Below are positions 10,337 to 18,786 of a stretch of 64,000 bases of DNA, one piece after another (within the stretch, counting starts at the first letter, position 1; the number at the start of each line of letters is the position of its first letter). The stretch spans positions 496,001 through 560,000 of the forward strand of contig NZ_AP017295.1 in NCBI RefSeq assembly GCF_001548375.1, given 5' to 3'. Source of the DNA: Nostoc sp. NIES-3756. Lineage in GTDB: Bacteria; Cyanobacteriota; Cyanobacteriia; Cyanobacteriales; Nostocaceae. The position numbers were made by a program, and so were the translations under genes. The notes below the pieces were generated by a model, which saw only the letters and a list, made by a program, of their open reading frames with translations, did not search any database and was not told the DNA's origin.

Positions 10337-10705
10337 ATGTTAAATCCTGTATTGACGATCGCTATCTTTCAAAAGCAACCCGATCCTCAAGTATTCTCAG
10401 CTGGACAGGTCATCTTTGAAGAAGGACAACCTGGCGATTATATGTACGGCATCTTGGAAGGATCAGTAGATTTGTTTATCAATGGCAAGGTTGTAGAAAC
10501 AATAGAGGTAGGGGGAGTATTTGGTACAGGTATACTAGTAGGAGTGTCTAATAGGACTTATACTGCGATCGCCAAAACTGATTGTCAACTATCTTATCTA
10601 GATGAGAAACGGTTTTTATTTGCTGTGCAAGAAACACCCATGTTTGCACTTAATGTTCTAAGAAGCTATGCAGAACGGCTTAGTCGTTTGCAGCGTCTAG
10701 TTTAA
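10337..10705 (+). CDS. Stand-alone cyclic nucleotide-binding-domain protein
   Basis: A 122-residue protein made of one CRP/PKA-type beta-barrel (FSAGQVIFEEGQPGDYMYGILEGSVDLF) with no DNA-binding or kinase domain. In the phosphate-binding cassette the usual FGE is FGT (VGGVFGTGILVGVSNRTYTAIA); the Arg in NRTYTA is kept. Loss of the Glu that normally contacts the ribose suggests weak or altered ligand binding. AGGTGA lies 6 bases before the ATG used here; a GTG 6 bases upstream is in frame. The alpha-carbonic anhydrase gene starts 26 bases after the stop, so one operon is likely. Confidence 0.85.
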   Translation: MLNPVLTIAIFQKQPDPQVFSAGQVIFEEGQPGDYMYGILEGSVDLFINGKVVETIEVGGVFGTGILVGVSNRTYTAIAKTDCQLSYLDEKRFLFAVQETPMFALNVLRSYAERLSRLQRLV

Positions 10706-10731
10706 AATACAGTTATTTCAACCCCAGTGAC

Positions 10732-11520
10732 ATGACTAACAATGTGCCAAGAAGGCAACTCCTAAAATTTTTGGGTATGAGTATCCTGGGAACCTCATTC
10801 TCTAGCTGCATTACTTCCCCAGCTAGAGCAGCATCGGTAAACTGGGGTTATATTGGCAAAGCTGGGCCAGAACATTGGGATGAACTTTCTCCTGAATTTC
10901 AGCTTTGTGGGATAGGCAGACAACAAACACCGATTGATTTGCAGGTTGCAGATGTCAAAAATGTCACCAATCATGATTTGTTGAGCGTCAATTATCAGCC
11001 AACGGCATTACACCTGATAAATAACGGTAAAACTGTTCAAGTTAACTATCAAGCTGGAAGTTACCTGAAATTTGGCCAGCAACAGTTTGAGTTAATTCAG
11101 TTCCACTTTCATCACTTCAGCGAACACCGACTGAACGGCAAGTCTTATGATATGGAACTTCATTTAGTTCACCGGAGTCCAAACGGGAATTTAGCTGTGG
11201 TCGCTGTTTTCTTGGAAGCAGGAAAATTTAACCCTACATTGCAAATCATCTGGGATGCCATACCTCAACAACAAGGATTAGAAACAAGAATCGAGGATAT
11301 AAATATTGATGTTTCCCGATTTTTACCAGCAAAACACTCATTTTTCGCTTATACTGGCTCTTTGACAACCCCACCCTGTTCAGAAAATGTTCTCTGGTGC
11401 GTCATGGAAACCCCTATTGAAGCCTCCATCGCACAAATAGCTCAATTTAGCCAAACGTTTCCACTCAATGCGCGTCCGCTCCAACCGTTGAACGATCGCT
11501 TAGTGATGGAATTTATTTAA
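10732..11520 (+). CDS. ecaA: Alpha-type carbonic anhydrase, exported
   Basis: Interconverts CO2 and bicarbonate outside the cytoplasm. The alpha-CA zinc ligands are visible as H125 and H127 in QFHFHHFSEH and H144 in MELHLVH, and the family signature SLTTPPCSE is present near the end. The N-terminus has a twin-arginine-type signal (PRRQLLKFLG) with an ARA cut site near residue 33; Cys26 makes a lipoprotein form conceivable. At 262 residues it has normal length for EcaA. It follows the cNMP-binding-domain gene by 26 bases. Tat export of a folded zinc enzyme is an inference from the signal sequence. Confidence 0.93.
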   Translation: MTNNVPRRQLLKFLGMSILGTSFSSCITSPARAASVNWGYIGKAGPEHWDELSPEFQLCGIGRQQTPIDLQVADVKNVTNHDLLSVNYQPTALHLINNGKTVQVNYQAGSYLKFGQQQFELIQFHFHHFSEHRLNGKSYDMELHLVHRSPNGNLAVVAVFLEAGKFNPTLQIIWDAIPQQQGLETRIEDINIDVSRFLPAKHSFFAYTGSLTTPPCSENVLWCVMETPIEASIAQIAQFSQTFPLNARPLQPLNDRLVMEFI

Positions 11521-11697
11521 AATATTTATTGCAAACTATTACCGCATTTTAAATTGCTGTGCCATACTAGGAAGTGAGAATTAACTCGGCAGACCGCGTT
11601 TGTTTTTAGTATTGACAGGCTTTTTCCTTGTGGTATTTACAGACATCTCTCCGAAGTCTAATCTCTACAAACTTACGATTTTGGAGACAAAATATAT
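11521..11697 (+). promoter_or_regulatory. Likely long 5' leader of the RNA-binding protein gene
   Basis: This gap between ecaA and the RRM gene contains no open frame. Cyanobacterial rbp genes of this type are known for cold induction that depends on their 5' untranslated leader. A purine-rich GGAGAC sits about 10 bases before the ATG. The call is by analogy only; I cannot place the transcription start. Confidence 0.35.
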
Positions 11698-12021
11698 ATG
11701 TCCATTTATGTAGGCAACCTTTCTTACGACGTTACTGAAGAGAGCTTGAATGCTGTATTTGCAGAATATGGTTCTGTAAAGCGCGTTCAGCTACCTGTAG
11801 ACCGTGAAACTGGTCGTGTACGTGGCTTTGGTTTCGTGGAAATGAGTAGCGATGCGGAAGAAACAGCTGCCATTGAAGCACTTGATGGTGCTGAGTGGAT
11901 GGGGCGTGACCTAAAAGTTAACAAGGCTAAACCCAGAGAGGACAGAGGTGGCGGCGGTTCCAGAGGTTCCTATGGTGGTGGGAATCGAGGTGGTAATAAC
12001 AACTTCCGTAACCGTTATTAA
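11698..12021 (+). CDS. rbp: Glycine-rich RRM RNA-binding protein
   Basis: A 107-residue cytoplasmic RNA-binding protein with a single RRM. RNP2 is IYVGNLSY (3-10) and RNP1 is RGFGFVEM (42-49). A Gly/Arg/Asn-rich tail from residue ~85 (GGGGSRGSYGGG) marks the cold-inducible Rbp class of cyanobacteria. It probably binds mRNA and helps stability or translation in the cold; that function is known for the family, not shown here. A strong intrinsic terminator lies ~105 bases downstream. Confidence 0.95.
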   Translation: MSIYVGNLSYDVTEESLNAVFAEYGSVKRVQLPVDRETGRVRGFGFVEMSSDAEETAAIEALDGAEWMGRDLKVNKAKPREDRGGGGSRGSYGGGNRGGNNNFRNRY

Positions 12022-12125
12022 GAAGAACCCGTTTGAATTAGGTAATAAGAACAAGTAGTAGTAATTTCTACTCATTAGTATTCCTGAATTTCAATCTTCT
12101 TTTTGAAAAACTCAGCATTATAACT

Positions 12126-12154
12126 GGCTCAAACATATTTGTTTGAGCCTTTTT
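12126..12154 (+). terminator. Intrinsic terminator of the rbp gene
   Basis: Perfect 9-bp stem GGCTCAAAC / GTTTGAGCC with a 6-base loop, followed by TTTTT. Confidence 0.88.
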
Positions 12155-12180
12155 GCTGTAAAGTTCCAACTTTTGAAAAC

Positions 12181-12211
12181 AGACTCAATTGCAAAATGCC
12201 ACATTGAGTCT
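12181..12211 (-). terminator. Probable terminator of the PPC-domain gene
   Basis: Perfect 9-bp inverted repeat AGACTCAAT / ATTGAGTCT with a 13-base loop. Read on the minus strand it is followed by GTTTTC, about 65 bases beyond the PPC-domain gene stop. Confidence 0.55.
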
Positions 12212-12220
12212 GCCTTTCCT

Positions 12221-12243
12221 AATTACGAATTACGAATTACGAA
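12221..12243. repeat. Heptamer tandem repeat (AATTACG)n
   Basis: Three head-to-tail AATTACG copies, followed at once by CTTGTACTGAGCGTAGTCGA, another string that looks like a dispersed cyanobacterial spacer repeat. Confidence 0.8.
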
Positions 12244-12274
12244 CTTGTACTGAGCGTAGTCGAAGTATTAATAA

Positions 12275-12736
12275 TTACTTCATCGGTTGCAGTTTCGTCA
12301 CCTTAAGTTTAAAAGGCCCAACTCCCGTTTCACCAAAAGACCGAACACGAATAATGAAAGTCCCTGTTTCATTGATGCGAGTAAACAGTAAAGAATTGCT
12401 AGTACCGTCAGGGCCATCATCATTTTCTGCTAATGTCGAGCCATCTGGTGCTAGTAGTGTGATGATACTATCAAAACTTTCTGAAGATAAATCAACTGCC
12501 AGATTGTCACCCTTATTCAATTTCACTGCATAATCACGAGCAAATCCACCCTGTCCTGTGGGAATATCTTTATCTGAAAGTGCATCGGAAATTTCCTTAA
12601 AATCAGTCAAAAGAATAGGACTGTACAACTTACTAGTTTGAGCCAATGCTGCTGTTGTACTTATGGCCATTGCCATGAATGTAGCGGGAAATATAATTAT
12701 CCTTATGAAATTCTGTGTCAAAGATTTACTGATCAT
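12275..12736 (-). CDS. Exported PPC-domain protein
   Basis: A small secreted protein holding one pre-peptidase C-terminal (PPC) beta-sandwich. The domain shows YAVKLNKGDNLAVDLSSESFDSIITLLAPDGS, then AENDDGPDGTSNSLLFTRI and TFIIRVRSFGETGVGPFKLKV, the usual PPC order. PPC domains normally hang on secreted proteases or stand alone in the periplasm. The start chosen begins MISKSLTQNFIRIIIFPATFMAMA and ends the signal at ALAQ; a TTG at 12775 would add 13 residues and is less likely. It is a single gene. Confidence 0.8.
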   Translation of the reverse strand: MISKSLTQNFIRIIIFPATFMAMAISTTAALAQTSKLYSPILLTDFKEISDALSDKDIPTGQGGFARDYAVKLNKGDNLAVDLSSESFDSIITLLAPDGSTLAENDDGPDGTSNSLLFTRINETGTFIIRVRSFGETGVGPFKLKVTKLQPMK

Positions 12737-12804
12737 GTAAGTGATGTTCCCACAAACACTGGGTAGTTTTGTCAATTATAAATTCCTCAGAGATAGCTTG
12801 CCTG

Positions 12805-13494
12805 TTAATTTTTTACGTAACTATCTTTAACAGCAGTAGCAACAGCAGCTAACCCCAAAACGGTAATTTCATTTTGGCGGAGTGTTTCCACGGCAGATTT
12901 AGCCGTAGCGCCAGTGGTGTAAATATCATCTATTAACAATACTGGAGTGTTTGGGTGACTATGACGCAAATCTTGTCCAATAGCAAAAGCTTGGGCCAAG
13001 TTATTTTCTCGCTCAGATAACGATAAACCAAACTGTGCTGTCGTTTCACGTACTCTCGCCAAACCATTTTGTTTTAATTTTAGTCCAGTTATTTGGCAAA
13101 AGCTTTGGGCAATTAATGCCGCTTGATTGTAACCTCGTTGTTTTTGCTTGCTGGCATGGAGTGGGATTGGTACAACTAAAATTTGTGTTGTTTGATGAAG
13201 AGAATGTAACAACCATGCTTCTCCTAACCATTGCCCCAAACAATGAGCAATTTCGGGCTGATTTTCATACTTCATAACTGCGATCGCCCGCCTGAGTATA
13301 CCACCATATACACCCCAGCCAAATACAGGTATTGGCTGTTTCCACAAAGCATCAGGATGTTTTTGATGACATCTTTGTAATTGTCTAGTGCAGTTGACAC
13401 AAAGTTGACTAGATGTAGGTCTTTGACACAGAGGACAGTTGGCTTGTAAAAACAGGTCAAGCAGACCTTTAAAATGTTGATTCCATAATGGCAT
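12805..13494 (-). CDS. comF: ComF family phosphoribosyltransferase-fold protein
   Basis: A ComF-type protein of 229 residues. It has an N-terminal zinc-finger pattern with C20-x2-C23 and C32-x2-C35, then a phosphoribosyltransferase-like domain with VLLIDDIYTTGATAKSA near residue 190 (the PRPP-binding motif). ComF is needed for DNA uptake in naturally transformable bacteria, including cyanobacteria by homology; the exact reaction is not established. No other competence gene lies in the window. GNAT follows downstream in the same direction. Confidence 0.9.
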   Translation of the reverse strand: MPLWNQHFKGLLDLFLQANCPLCQRPTSSQLCVNCTRQLQRCHQKHPDALWKQPIPVFGWGVYGGILRRAIAVMKYENQPEIAHCLGQWLGEAWLLHSLHQTTQILVVPIPLHASKQKQRGYNQAALIAQSFCQITGLKLKQNGLARVRETTAQFGLSLSERENNLAQAFAIGQDLRHSHPNTPVLLIDDIYTTGATAKSAVETLRQNEITVLGLAAVATAVKDSYVKN

Positions 13495-13533
13495 TGAAGC
13501 AGGATGGGGAACTGGGAGAAGGGTAAAACTTAC

Positions 13534-14013
13534 TTAGAGGTATTTAACATAGACGCGATCGCAACGTGGGGTTTCTACACCCGTCGCTGCTTGATAGCCG
13601 TTATTTTCATACAGCTTGACTGCTTCTACCAAAACGCTGGCAGTTTCAATCCAAATCTGCTGGAAACCACGAGAAGCGATCGCTGCTTCTAACTGTTGTA
13701 ACAAATATTTCCCTAATCCTAAACCCCTAACGCTGGCTAAAAGATACATTTTCCTAATTTCTACAGCCTTTTCCCCACGATTTATAGGATAGTATGCCCC
13801 CGTACCTACGATTTGGCTTTGGTGTTCAATTACCCAAAACTCGCCTCCTGTGGCTAAGTAACATTCCTCTACTTCCAACACATCGCGGTCAGCGCCTTTA
13901 GGTTCCCAACCTAGACCATATTCTGATAACACGTAACTGATGACTGCGGCGGCTTTAGTGCGATCGCTTTTTTGCCAGTTACGAATTAAAAAGTCTTGAT
14001 AGTAGCTGTTCAT
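13534..14013 (-). CDS. GNAT family N-acetyltransferase
   Basis: A 159-residue single-domain acetyltransferase. The acetyl-CoA-binding motif is VRGLGLGKYLLQQLE around residues 93-107, followed by LYENNGYQAATG. Substrate is not predictable. It lies 39 bases upstream of comF in the same direction and could share its transcript. Confidence 0.88.
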   Translation of the reverse strand: MNSYYQDFLIRNWQKSDRTKAAAVISYVLSEYGLGWEPKGADRDVLEVEECYLATGGEFWVIEHQSQIVGTGAYYPINRGEKAVEIRKMYLLASVRGLGLGKYLLQQLEAAIASRGFQQIWIETASVLVEAVKLYENNGYQAATGVETPRCDRVYVKYL

Positions 14014-14187
14014 TACCGTTTGTGGGTCAGGTTTGTACAGAAAAGTCTTCTGGATTTATTCCCCAATTTACCCAGCATAAAGCTTCTCCTGTCGATTTTA
14101 GCTCAGGTCGCACTCTCAACGCACTGAAGTGTCTAGTGATCGCCTAGTTATTCACTAAGAACGATGACTTTAGATTTAGATACAAAC

Positions 14188-14425
14188 CTACAACATAGAA
14201 GTCAGCTTTAATTGCATTGGGATTAGAAGCAGATTAGACCATGTTGAAGAAGAACGACCAAAAGCGGCTGGATTTCCTCTCCCTTCGGCTCTATAAGAGT
14301 TTAGATGTGAAGTAACAAGCTTGCTTCCCATTGCATTCCACAATTCCTCTACTGGTTTTTCCCACTTGTCATCCTTAATGAACACACGAAAAGCTGCAAG
14401 AATTGGGAAAACAAGTGGATCTACA
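14188..14425 (-). pseudogene. Unrecognised open-frame remnant
   Basis: A minus-strand frame without a good start encodes DPLVFPILAAFRVF, then KDDKWEKPVEELWNAMGSKL and about 40 more residues. The first part reads like real protein, but the frame starts after a stop and no ribosome site precedes it. It lies just beyond the decayed HNH gene. I cannot name a family. It is either a gene fragment or chance. Confidence 0.3.
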
Positions 14426-14442
14426 TTTAAAAGTGTTCACCG

Positions 14443-14888
14443 CTATACTTGTTGCGGATCTTCAGTCGGTGGATGCCAACCACCTTTAACTCAAAGACGA
14501 CGGGCTTTAACAATAGACCCTTCATTATGACGTTCATCATTAAGGTCTAAACGATTACAAGTTGCTCGTCCTGTAGCGGTAACACCAATAATTCTTAAAC
14601 AATAGACCAAATAAATTGGTCAGACCACTTTTGCTTACGTGGATTAAACAGAGGTAATGTTTCTCCCGTATCTGGATCTATTCCAGTTGTAAAGTTATAT
14701 CGATAGCCATTACAACGCTGACAAGCTAACGCTAAGTTATCAGGTTCATCTTAACCCGATAGTGATTGTGGAAGAATATGGTCAATAGAGAATAGAGCCG
14801 CACTTGCTTCTTCTGAGGAATGACAGTATTCGCATAGAAATTTTGCTCTTTGTCTAACTATCTTTTTAATAGCATGATTGACTGTCAT
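14443..14888 (-). pseudogene. Decayed HNH endonuclease gene
   Basis: Conceptual translation gives an HNH nuclease: CEYCHSSEEASAALFSIDHI, LPQSLSG, stop, DEPDNLALACQRCNGYRYNF, then after a second stop and frame change GVTATGRATCNRLDLNDERH, and after a third stop VKGGWHPP. The zinc Cys pairs and the IDHI/N core are still readable. There are at least two in-frame stops and one frameshift, so no active enzyme is made. The start ATG overlaps the stop of the upstream 79-codon gene by ATGA, the normal arrangement of this pair in cyanobacteria as I remember it. Confidence 0.85.
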
Positions 14889-15124
14889 GATTCAGAAATA
14901 ATTTTGGCATTGAGCAAGGTAAAAATTCTATCAAGTTCTAATATGCCTGCCAATTCAGCTTCTTCGTCCAATGTTAAATATCCAGCTTTCCTCTTCTGTG
15001 AGAGTTCCTCAAGCCGAGATTGTAGTTCATCAGTAAACTTAAACAAATATATGTTTCTTACTTTACTAAGTCTAATTCCAGATTCTACCCAGAATGAGGG
15101 TTGAACCATCATTTGAGTAATCAT
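14885..15124 (-). CDS. Small partner gene of the HNH endonuclease, still open
   Basis: A 79-residue protein with a charged helix (LQSRLEELSQKRKAGYLTLDEEAELAGILELDRIFTLLNAK). Such genes commonly sit directly before an HNH endonuclease gene in cyanobacteria, here with an ATGA stop/start overlap. The function of the family is unknown to me; an accessory or antitoxin-like role would be speculation. This copy is intact although its partner is broken. It has no signal peptide or membrane segment. Confidence 0.65.
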   Translation of the reverse strand: MITQMMVQPSFWVESGIRLSKVRNIYLFKFTDELQSRLEELSQKRKAGYLTLDEEAELAGILELDRIFTLLNAKIISES

Positions 15125-15300
15125 AGGCTGTTTGTCTCGTTTGAATTTAGCGAGTTTGTTGTATTGTAACAGTGAATCCTACTTACCCAAATTGTTAGAT
15201 ATGCAAATTTAGTTGTGAGATTTAGTAATGGATAATTAGTAATCCTTAAGAACCAAATATTATCCATTACTGTTTCTTAATTCATAAAAAATAACTAATA

Positions 15301-15708
15301 TTAATTTATACTGCTCATATTGCTGAATATTTCAATTAAATTTCCATCAGGATCGCGCAAATGTGCTGTTCTTAGTCCCCATTCTGGACGGTCTAGAGGT
15401 TGAGTTACAACGATCGCATTATGGTCTTTGAGATGATAATACAACTCATCGACATTATCTACTGCAAACACTAAAGCGACTTTGTTCTGACACTCAATTG
15501 CTGAAGGTTGATAAGCACTGGGAACAGCTTCCGCCATTAACTCTTTCTTAAATAAAGCCAACTTGATATAGTCGCCTGTATGTAACTCAGCATAACCACT
15601 ATTTTCATCACCCCAATCGATCGTAAATCCCAGCGCATCCCGGTAGAAGAAAAAACATTCTGTGTAATTGGAGACAAGCAACCTGATATGTGTTAACTGT
15701 AGCAGCAT
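15301..15708 (-). CDS. VOC family (glyoxalase/bleomycin-resistance-fold) protein
   Basis: A 135-residue single VOC domain: THIRLLVSNYTECFFFYRDALGF at the start, KVALVFAVDNVDELYYHL in the middle and AHLRDPDGNLIEIFSNM at the end. His in THIRLL and Glu in LIEIF are likely metal ligands. It differs clearly from the VOC protein at 9362. It lies 17 bases downstream of the miaE-like gene in the same direction, so the two may be co-transcribed. Confidence 0.87.
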   Translation of the reverse strand: MLLQLTHIRLLVSNYTECFFFYRDALGFTIDWGDENSGYAELHTGDYIKLALFKKELMAEAVPSAYQPSAIECQNKVALVFAVDNVDELYYHLKDHNAIVVTQPLDRPEWGLRTAHLRDPDGNLIEIFSNMSSIN

Positions 15709-15725
15709 ATTTATTAGTGATTCTA

Positions 15726-16313
15726 CTAACTATGGATTCTCGGTTCTGGGTGTAAATTTTCTAGTAACTCACTTTCCACAATAGCCAATTCATCGAGCCT
15801 TTGACTAACAATTTCTCGGTCAAAATAAGTAGCAGCTAAAACCCAGTATGTGCCAAAGTGTCGTGCTTCAGATGCCATCAAACCTTTATAAAACTTGGCT
15901 AATTCTGGTTCAGGACAATGGGTAGCTAATAGTCCTAAGCGTTCATGACTCCGTGCTTCAATTAAACCAGTCACAAGTAAAGAATCTAAAAAGCGTTCGG
16001 GTTCATTGGGACGTACAGCCGCTTTTAAACCAGCACCATAGGGAGGCGGTGGTAGGGGTGCTAAAGGTATATTGCGGCGTTCTAGCCACTGGTTCACTAG
16101 TTCAAAGTGTTCTAACTCTTCACGGGCGATCGCAGTTAATTCTCTAACCATTTTGGTATTAGATGGGTAGCGAAACATAAAATTTAATGCCACACCAGCT
16201 GCTTTGCGTTCGCAGTGTGAATGATCCAGCAATATGATGTCTAAGTTAGCGATCGCTTGTTCTATCCAAGCCTCACTTGTGGGTTGCTTTAGTGTATTGA
16301 TAGTCTGTAACAC
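15726..16313 (-). CDS. miaE: tRNA-(ms[2]io[6]A)-hydroxylase (MiaE-like)
   Basis: Di-iron ferritin-like monooxygenase that hydroxylates the isopentenyl group on A37 of some tRNAs. The ligand set is visible as E35 (CERKAAG), E66-L-E-H69, E119 in IEARSHERLG and E149-A-R-H152. At 195 residues it has family length. The leucine-rich helices between the ligands fit the four-helix bundle. It precedes a VOC gene in the same direction. Confidence 0.9.
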   Translation of the reverse strand: MLQTINTLKQPTSEAWIEQAIANLDIILLDHSHCERKAAGVALNFMFRYPSNTKMVRELTAIAREELEHFELVNQWLERRNIPLAPLPPPPYGAGLKAAVRPNEPERFLDSLLVTGLIEARSHERLGLLATHCPEPELAKFYKGLMASEARHFGTYWVLAATYFDREIVSQRLDELAIVESELLENLHPEPRIHS

Positions 16314-17048
16314 GGAGGTAAGTACAGGGTGACAAAACTATAAAAATTGTAACTCCAGACCTTGATTTTAATGTGAGTGGTGGGAATTGCTGTTGTCTGC
16401 GTTGAAAAAGTATTGAGTTATTAGTAAAGATGTATTATTTTTCTTTTGCTCTCTACCTAAAAAACCGTCAATATGTACTTCATCTAACTGAAAACTACTG
16501 CCATAAATAAACCACCAGGGCGGAGGAACAAACCTAGCTTACTTCACAATTGTTGCTTTTGGTTAGCGCAAATTGGTCTTAGTGAAGCATAATTTCCAAC
16601 ACTCTGGTGTTAATTAAGCGGTAATTTCCGCAATTAGGGTAAAAGTAAAGGGTTTAGAAAGCATATACCAGCTATTTCAAAAGTATTGTATCAAGACACA
16701 CATTTTTATTCAGTCTTTGGAGTTCAATGTTTAACAAGTAATTAAAAATTAGTTTGTAAATAATCCAAATGTAATAAATATAAAAAAGAAGAATTGATGT
16801 TGTTCCTGTTTTATTTTTTATGACTAAATTCTTTAATTTGCATCAGCCTTAAAAACTTTTGATATTTGATTTAATCTACCTTATGGGTTGGCGATCGCAC
16901 ACTCGAAAAATAATGGAATAGGCTAAAGATACAGCTTCCGTCTGAGGTTGACTTATAGCTTAACTACTTGAGCAAAAAATTCAACCAATTAAGATAACTG
17001 GCTTAAACCTACAATATCCAAAATGATTACACAGTAACTGAGTAGAAA
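16314..17048. other. Gene-free spacer
   Basis: About 735 bases with no supportable gene on either strand. It is AT-rich with scattered poly-T and poly-A runs. Apart from a tiny GCGG/CCGC hairpin near 16620 no strong secondary structure was found. A GCGATCGC site lies near 16892. Confidence 0.45.
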
Positions 17049-17133
17049 CGGAGAGGGGGGGATTCGAACCCCCGTTGAGTTTCCCCAAAACGCATTTCGA
17101 GTGCGTCACCATCAACCACTCGGACACCTCTCC
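17049..17133 (-). tRNA. trnS-CGA: tRNA-Ser(CGA)
   Basis: Folds as an 85-base class II tRNA: 7-bp acceptor stem GGAGAGG/CCTCTCC, anticodon arm ACGCA-CTCGAAA-TGCGT with anticodon CGA, a long variable arm and the T-loop GGTTCGAATCC. The 3' CCA is not encoded. It reads UCG codons. Confidence 0.95.
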
Positions 17134-17399
17134 AGATATTGATTCACAAGATTTTGTGAATGAGAAAAACTATTAAGGCATAGTCATATTTTAATATTAT
17201 AACATCTCTAGTCAAGCGATCGCTCTATTCATATACATACAAATTTCATCAGATTGTAATATTAATGTCAAACGCCTATGTAATATTAAATCCAGGCTAA
17301 AAGATAAGCTCTGTATAAAGGTGGGGTTTCCTGCCTTTTACTTAAAATATTAAGCCTAAATTATTTTTTATTGTTGATTATTGCGGCTAAAGTACTCTT
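17134..17399. other. Spacer ahead of an isolated plus-strand terminator
   Basis: No open frame. It could be the template of a short non-coding RNA ending at the plus-strand hairpin at 17400-17430, but no transcription start can be fixed by eye. It contains AT-rich promoter-like strings (TATTATAAC near 17195). Confidence 0.3.
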
Positions 17400-17430
17400 A
17401 ACCCCGGTATCTAACGGGGTTTTTCTTTTT
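17400..17430 (+). terminator. Isolated intrinsic terminator, plus orientation
   Basis: Stem AACCCCG / CGGGGTT with an 8-base loop, followed on the plus strand by TTTCTTTTTT. No plus-strand gene lies upstream for 5 kb; it faces the 3' end of proB on the opposite strand. Confidence 0.65.
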
Positions 17431-18539
17431 TAAGTCAGGACTAAGTTATCCCGATGAATAACGGTTTCTGCACCTACGTAACCTAGTATTGTCGGAATCT
17501 CTTTAGAATGACGACCGCAAATTTTTTGTAGGTCACTGCTGCTATAGTTGACTAGACCTCTAGCAATTTCATTGCCTTGAATATCTAATAACTGCACAGC
17601 ATCTTGCGTATCAAAATCACCTTCAACAGTTTTGATTCCTGCTGCTAATAAGGATTTACCAGCTTGGACAATTGCCGCGATCGCACCAGAATCCAAGTAT
17701 AATTTACCAGCAGGTACTAAACCGTAGGCAATCCACCGTTTACGGGCAGAAGTCGGTTCTGGTTGGGGTTGAAAATGAGTTCCTATCAATTCCCCTTGTA
17801 AGATTTTTTCAATATTGTGGGGAAATCTCCCTTGAGTGATGACGGTACGCACTCCAGCCGCGATCGCAATTCTAGCGGCGGAAATCTTTGTCATCATCCC
17901 GCCAGTACCCCAAGCAGAACCTTGCGTTCCTGTTTGCACCTGTAAGTCTGCTAATTCTTTGATGCTAGTTACCAATGATATCGGTCGAGCATCTGGAACA
18001 GAACGGGGATCGGCGGAATATAATTTGTCTACATCGGTGAGTAAAAATAGCCAGTCAGCCTCTACAAGACTAGCAACCAATGCTGACAATGTATCGTTAT
18101 CACCAAATTTTAGTTCGTCTACGGCGACTGTATCATTCTCATTGACTACAGGAATTACCCCTAGCGCTAGTAATTCCCGAAAAGTATTGTAAACATTCAA
18201 ATAACGGCTGCGCTGTACCAAATCGCTTCGTGTGAGCAATACTTGGGCGATCGGCTGCTGCAAGGTGGTAAATAAATCGTCATATACGCGCATTAAACGA
18301 CCTTGACCAACTGCTGCTACCGCTTGTTTGAGGGCGATCGCTTTGGGACGTTCTGTCAAACCCAAACGCGCACAACCCACACCCACTGCACCAGAGGAGA
18401 CTAAAATCACGCGATTACCTTGCTGTCTTAAATAAGAAAGCGTTTCTGCTAAAGTAGCAATGGTAGACAGCGCCAATTGTCCTGTTTCCGGTTGCGTCAG
18501 GCTAGAAGTACCAATTTTAACAACAATTGTTTTGGTCAT
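17430..18539 (-). CDS. proB: Glutamate 5-kinase
   Basis: First step of proline synthesis: ATP-dependent phosphorylation of glutamate. The amino-acid kinase domain shows [10 protein letters not shown] at the start, [34 protein letters not shown] and [14 protein letters not shown]; the C-terminal ~90 residues form the PUA domain ([28 protein letters not shown]). At 369 residues it is full length. It lies downstream of yqeG in the same direction, with a large hairpin between them at 18612-18653. Its 3' end meets the terminator on the opposite strand. Confidence 0.96.
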   Translation of the reverse strand: MTKTIVVKIGTSSLTQPETGQLALSTIATLAETLSYLRQQGNRVILVSSGAVGVGCARLGLTERPKAIALKQAVAAVGQGRLMRVYDDLFTTLQQPIAQVLLTRSDLVQRSRYLNVYNTFRELLALGVIPVVNENDTVAVDELKFGDNDTLSALVASLVEADWLFLLTDVDKLYSADPRSVPDARPISLVTSIKELADLQVQTGTQGSAWGTGGMMTKISAARIAIAAGVRTVITQGRFPHNIEKILQGELIGTHFQPQPEPTSARKRWIAYGLVPAGKLYLDSGAIAAIVQAGKSLLAAGIKTVEGDFDTQDAVQLLDIQGNEIARGLVNYSSSDLQKICGRHSKEIPTILGYVGAETVIHRDNLVLT

Positions 18540-18583
18540 TTGTCATTAGTCATTTGTCAACAGTCAACAGTCAACAGTTTTTA
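18539..18583. repeat. Heptamer tandem repeat (TCATTAG/TCAACAG)n
   Basis: GTCATTAGTCATTTGTCAAC followed by repeated AGTCAAC units, starting directly at the proB start codon. The same family recurs at 20903, 22817, 32096, 43283, 44700, 56226 and 62660. Confidence 0.8.
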
Positions 18584-18611
18584 CTCTGGACTATTGACTA
18601 ATCACTAAATT

Positions 18612-18653
18612 GTAAAGCGCCAGGGCTTCTACAGGTGAAGGCTGGCGCTTTAC
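18612..18653. other. Large hairpin between yqeG and proB
   Basis: Perfect 12-bp inverted repeat GTAAAGCGCCAG / CTGGCGCTTTAC with an inner CTTC/GAAG stem. No T-run follows on either strand. It may be a processed terminator remnant, an RNA control element ahead of proB or a mobile repeat. Confidence 0.6.
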
Positions 18654-18786
18654 TGGTTTATATGTATTTATTATCGCTAGGGTCTTTTTTTGCTGACCCC
18701 GTATTATCAATAAATATATTCTCCGAATTTTGGCTATTCATGGTCTTTTTTAATTATTTCTTTAGATTTTATTTGTTTAAGGATTA

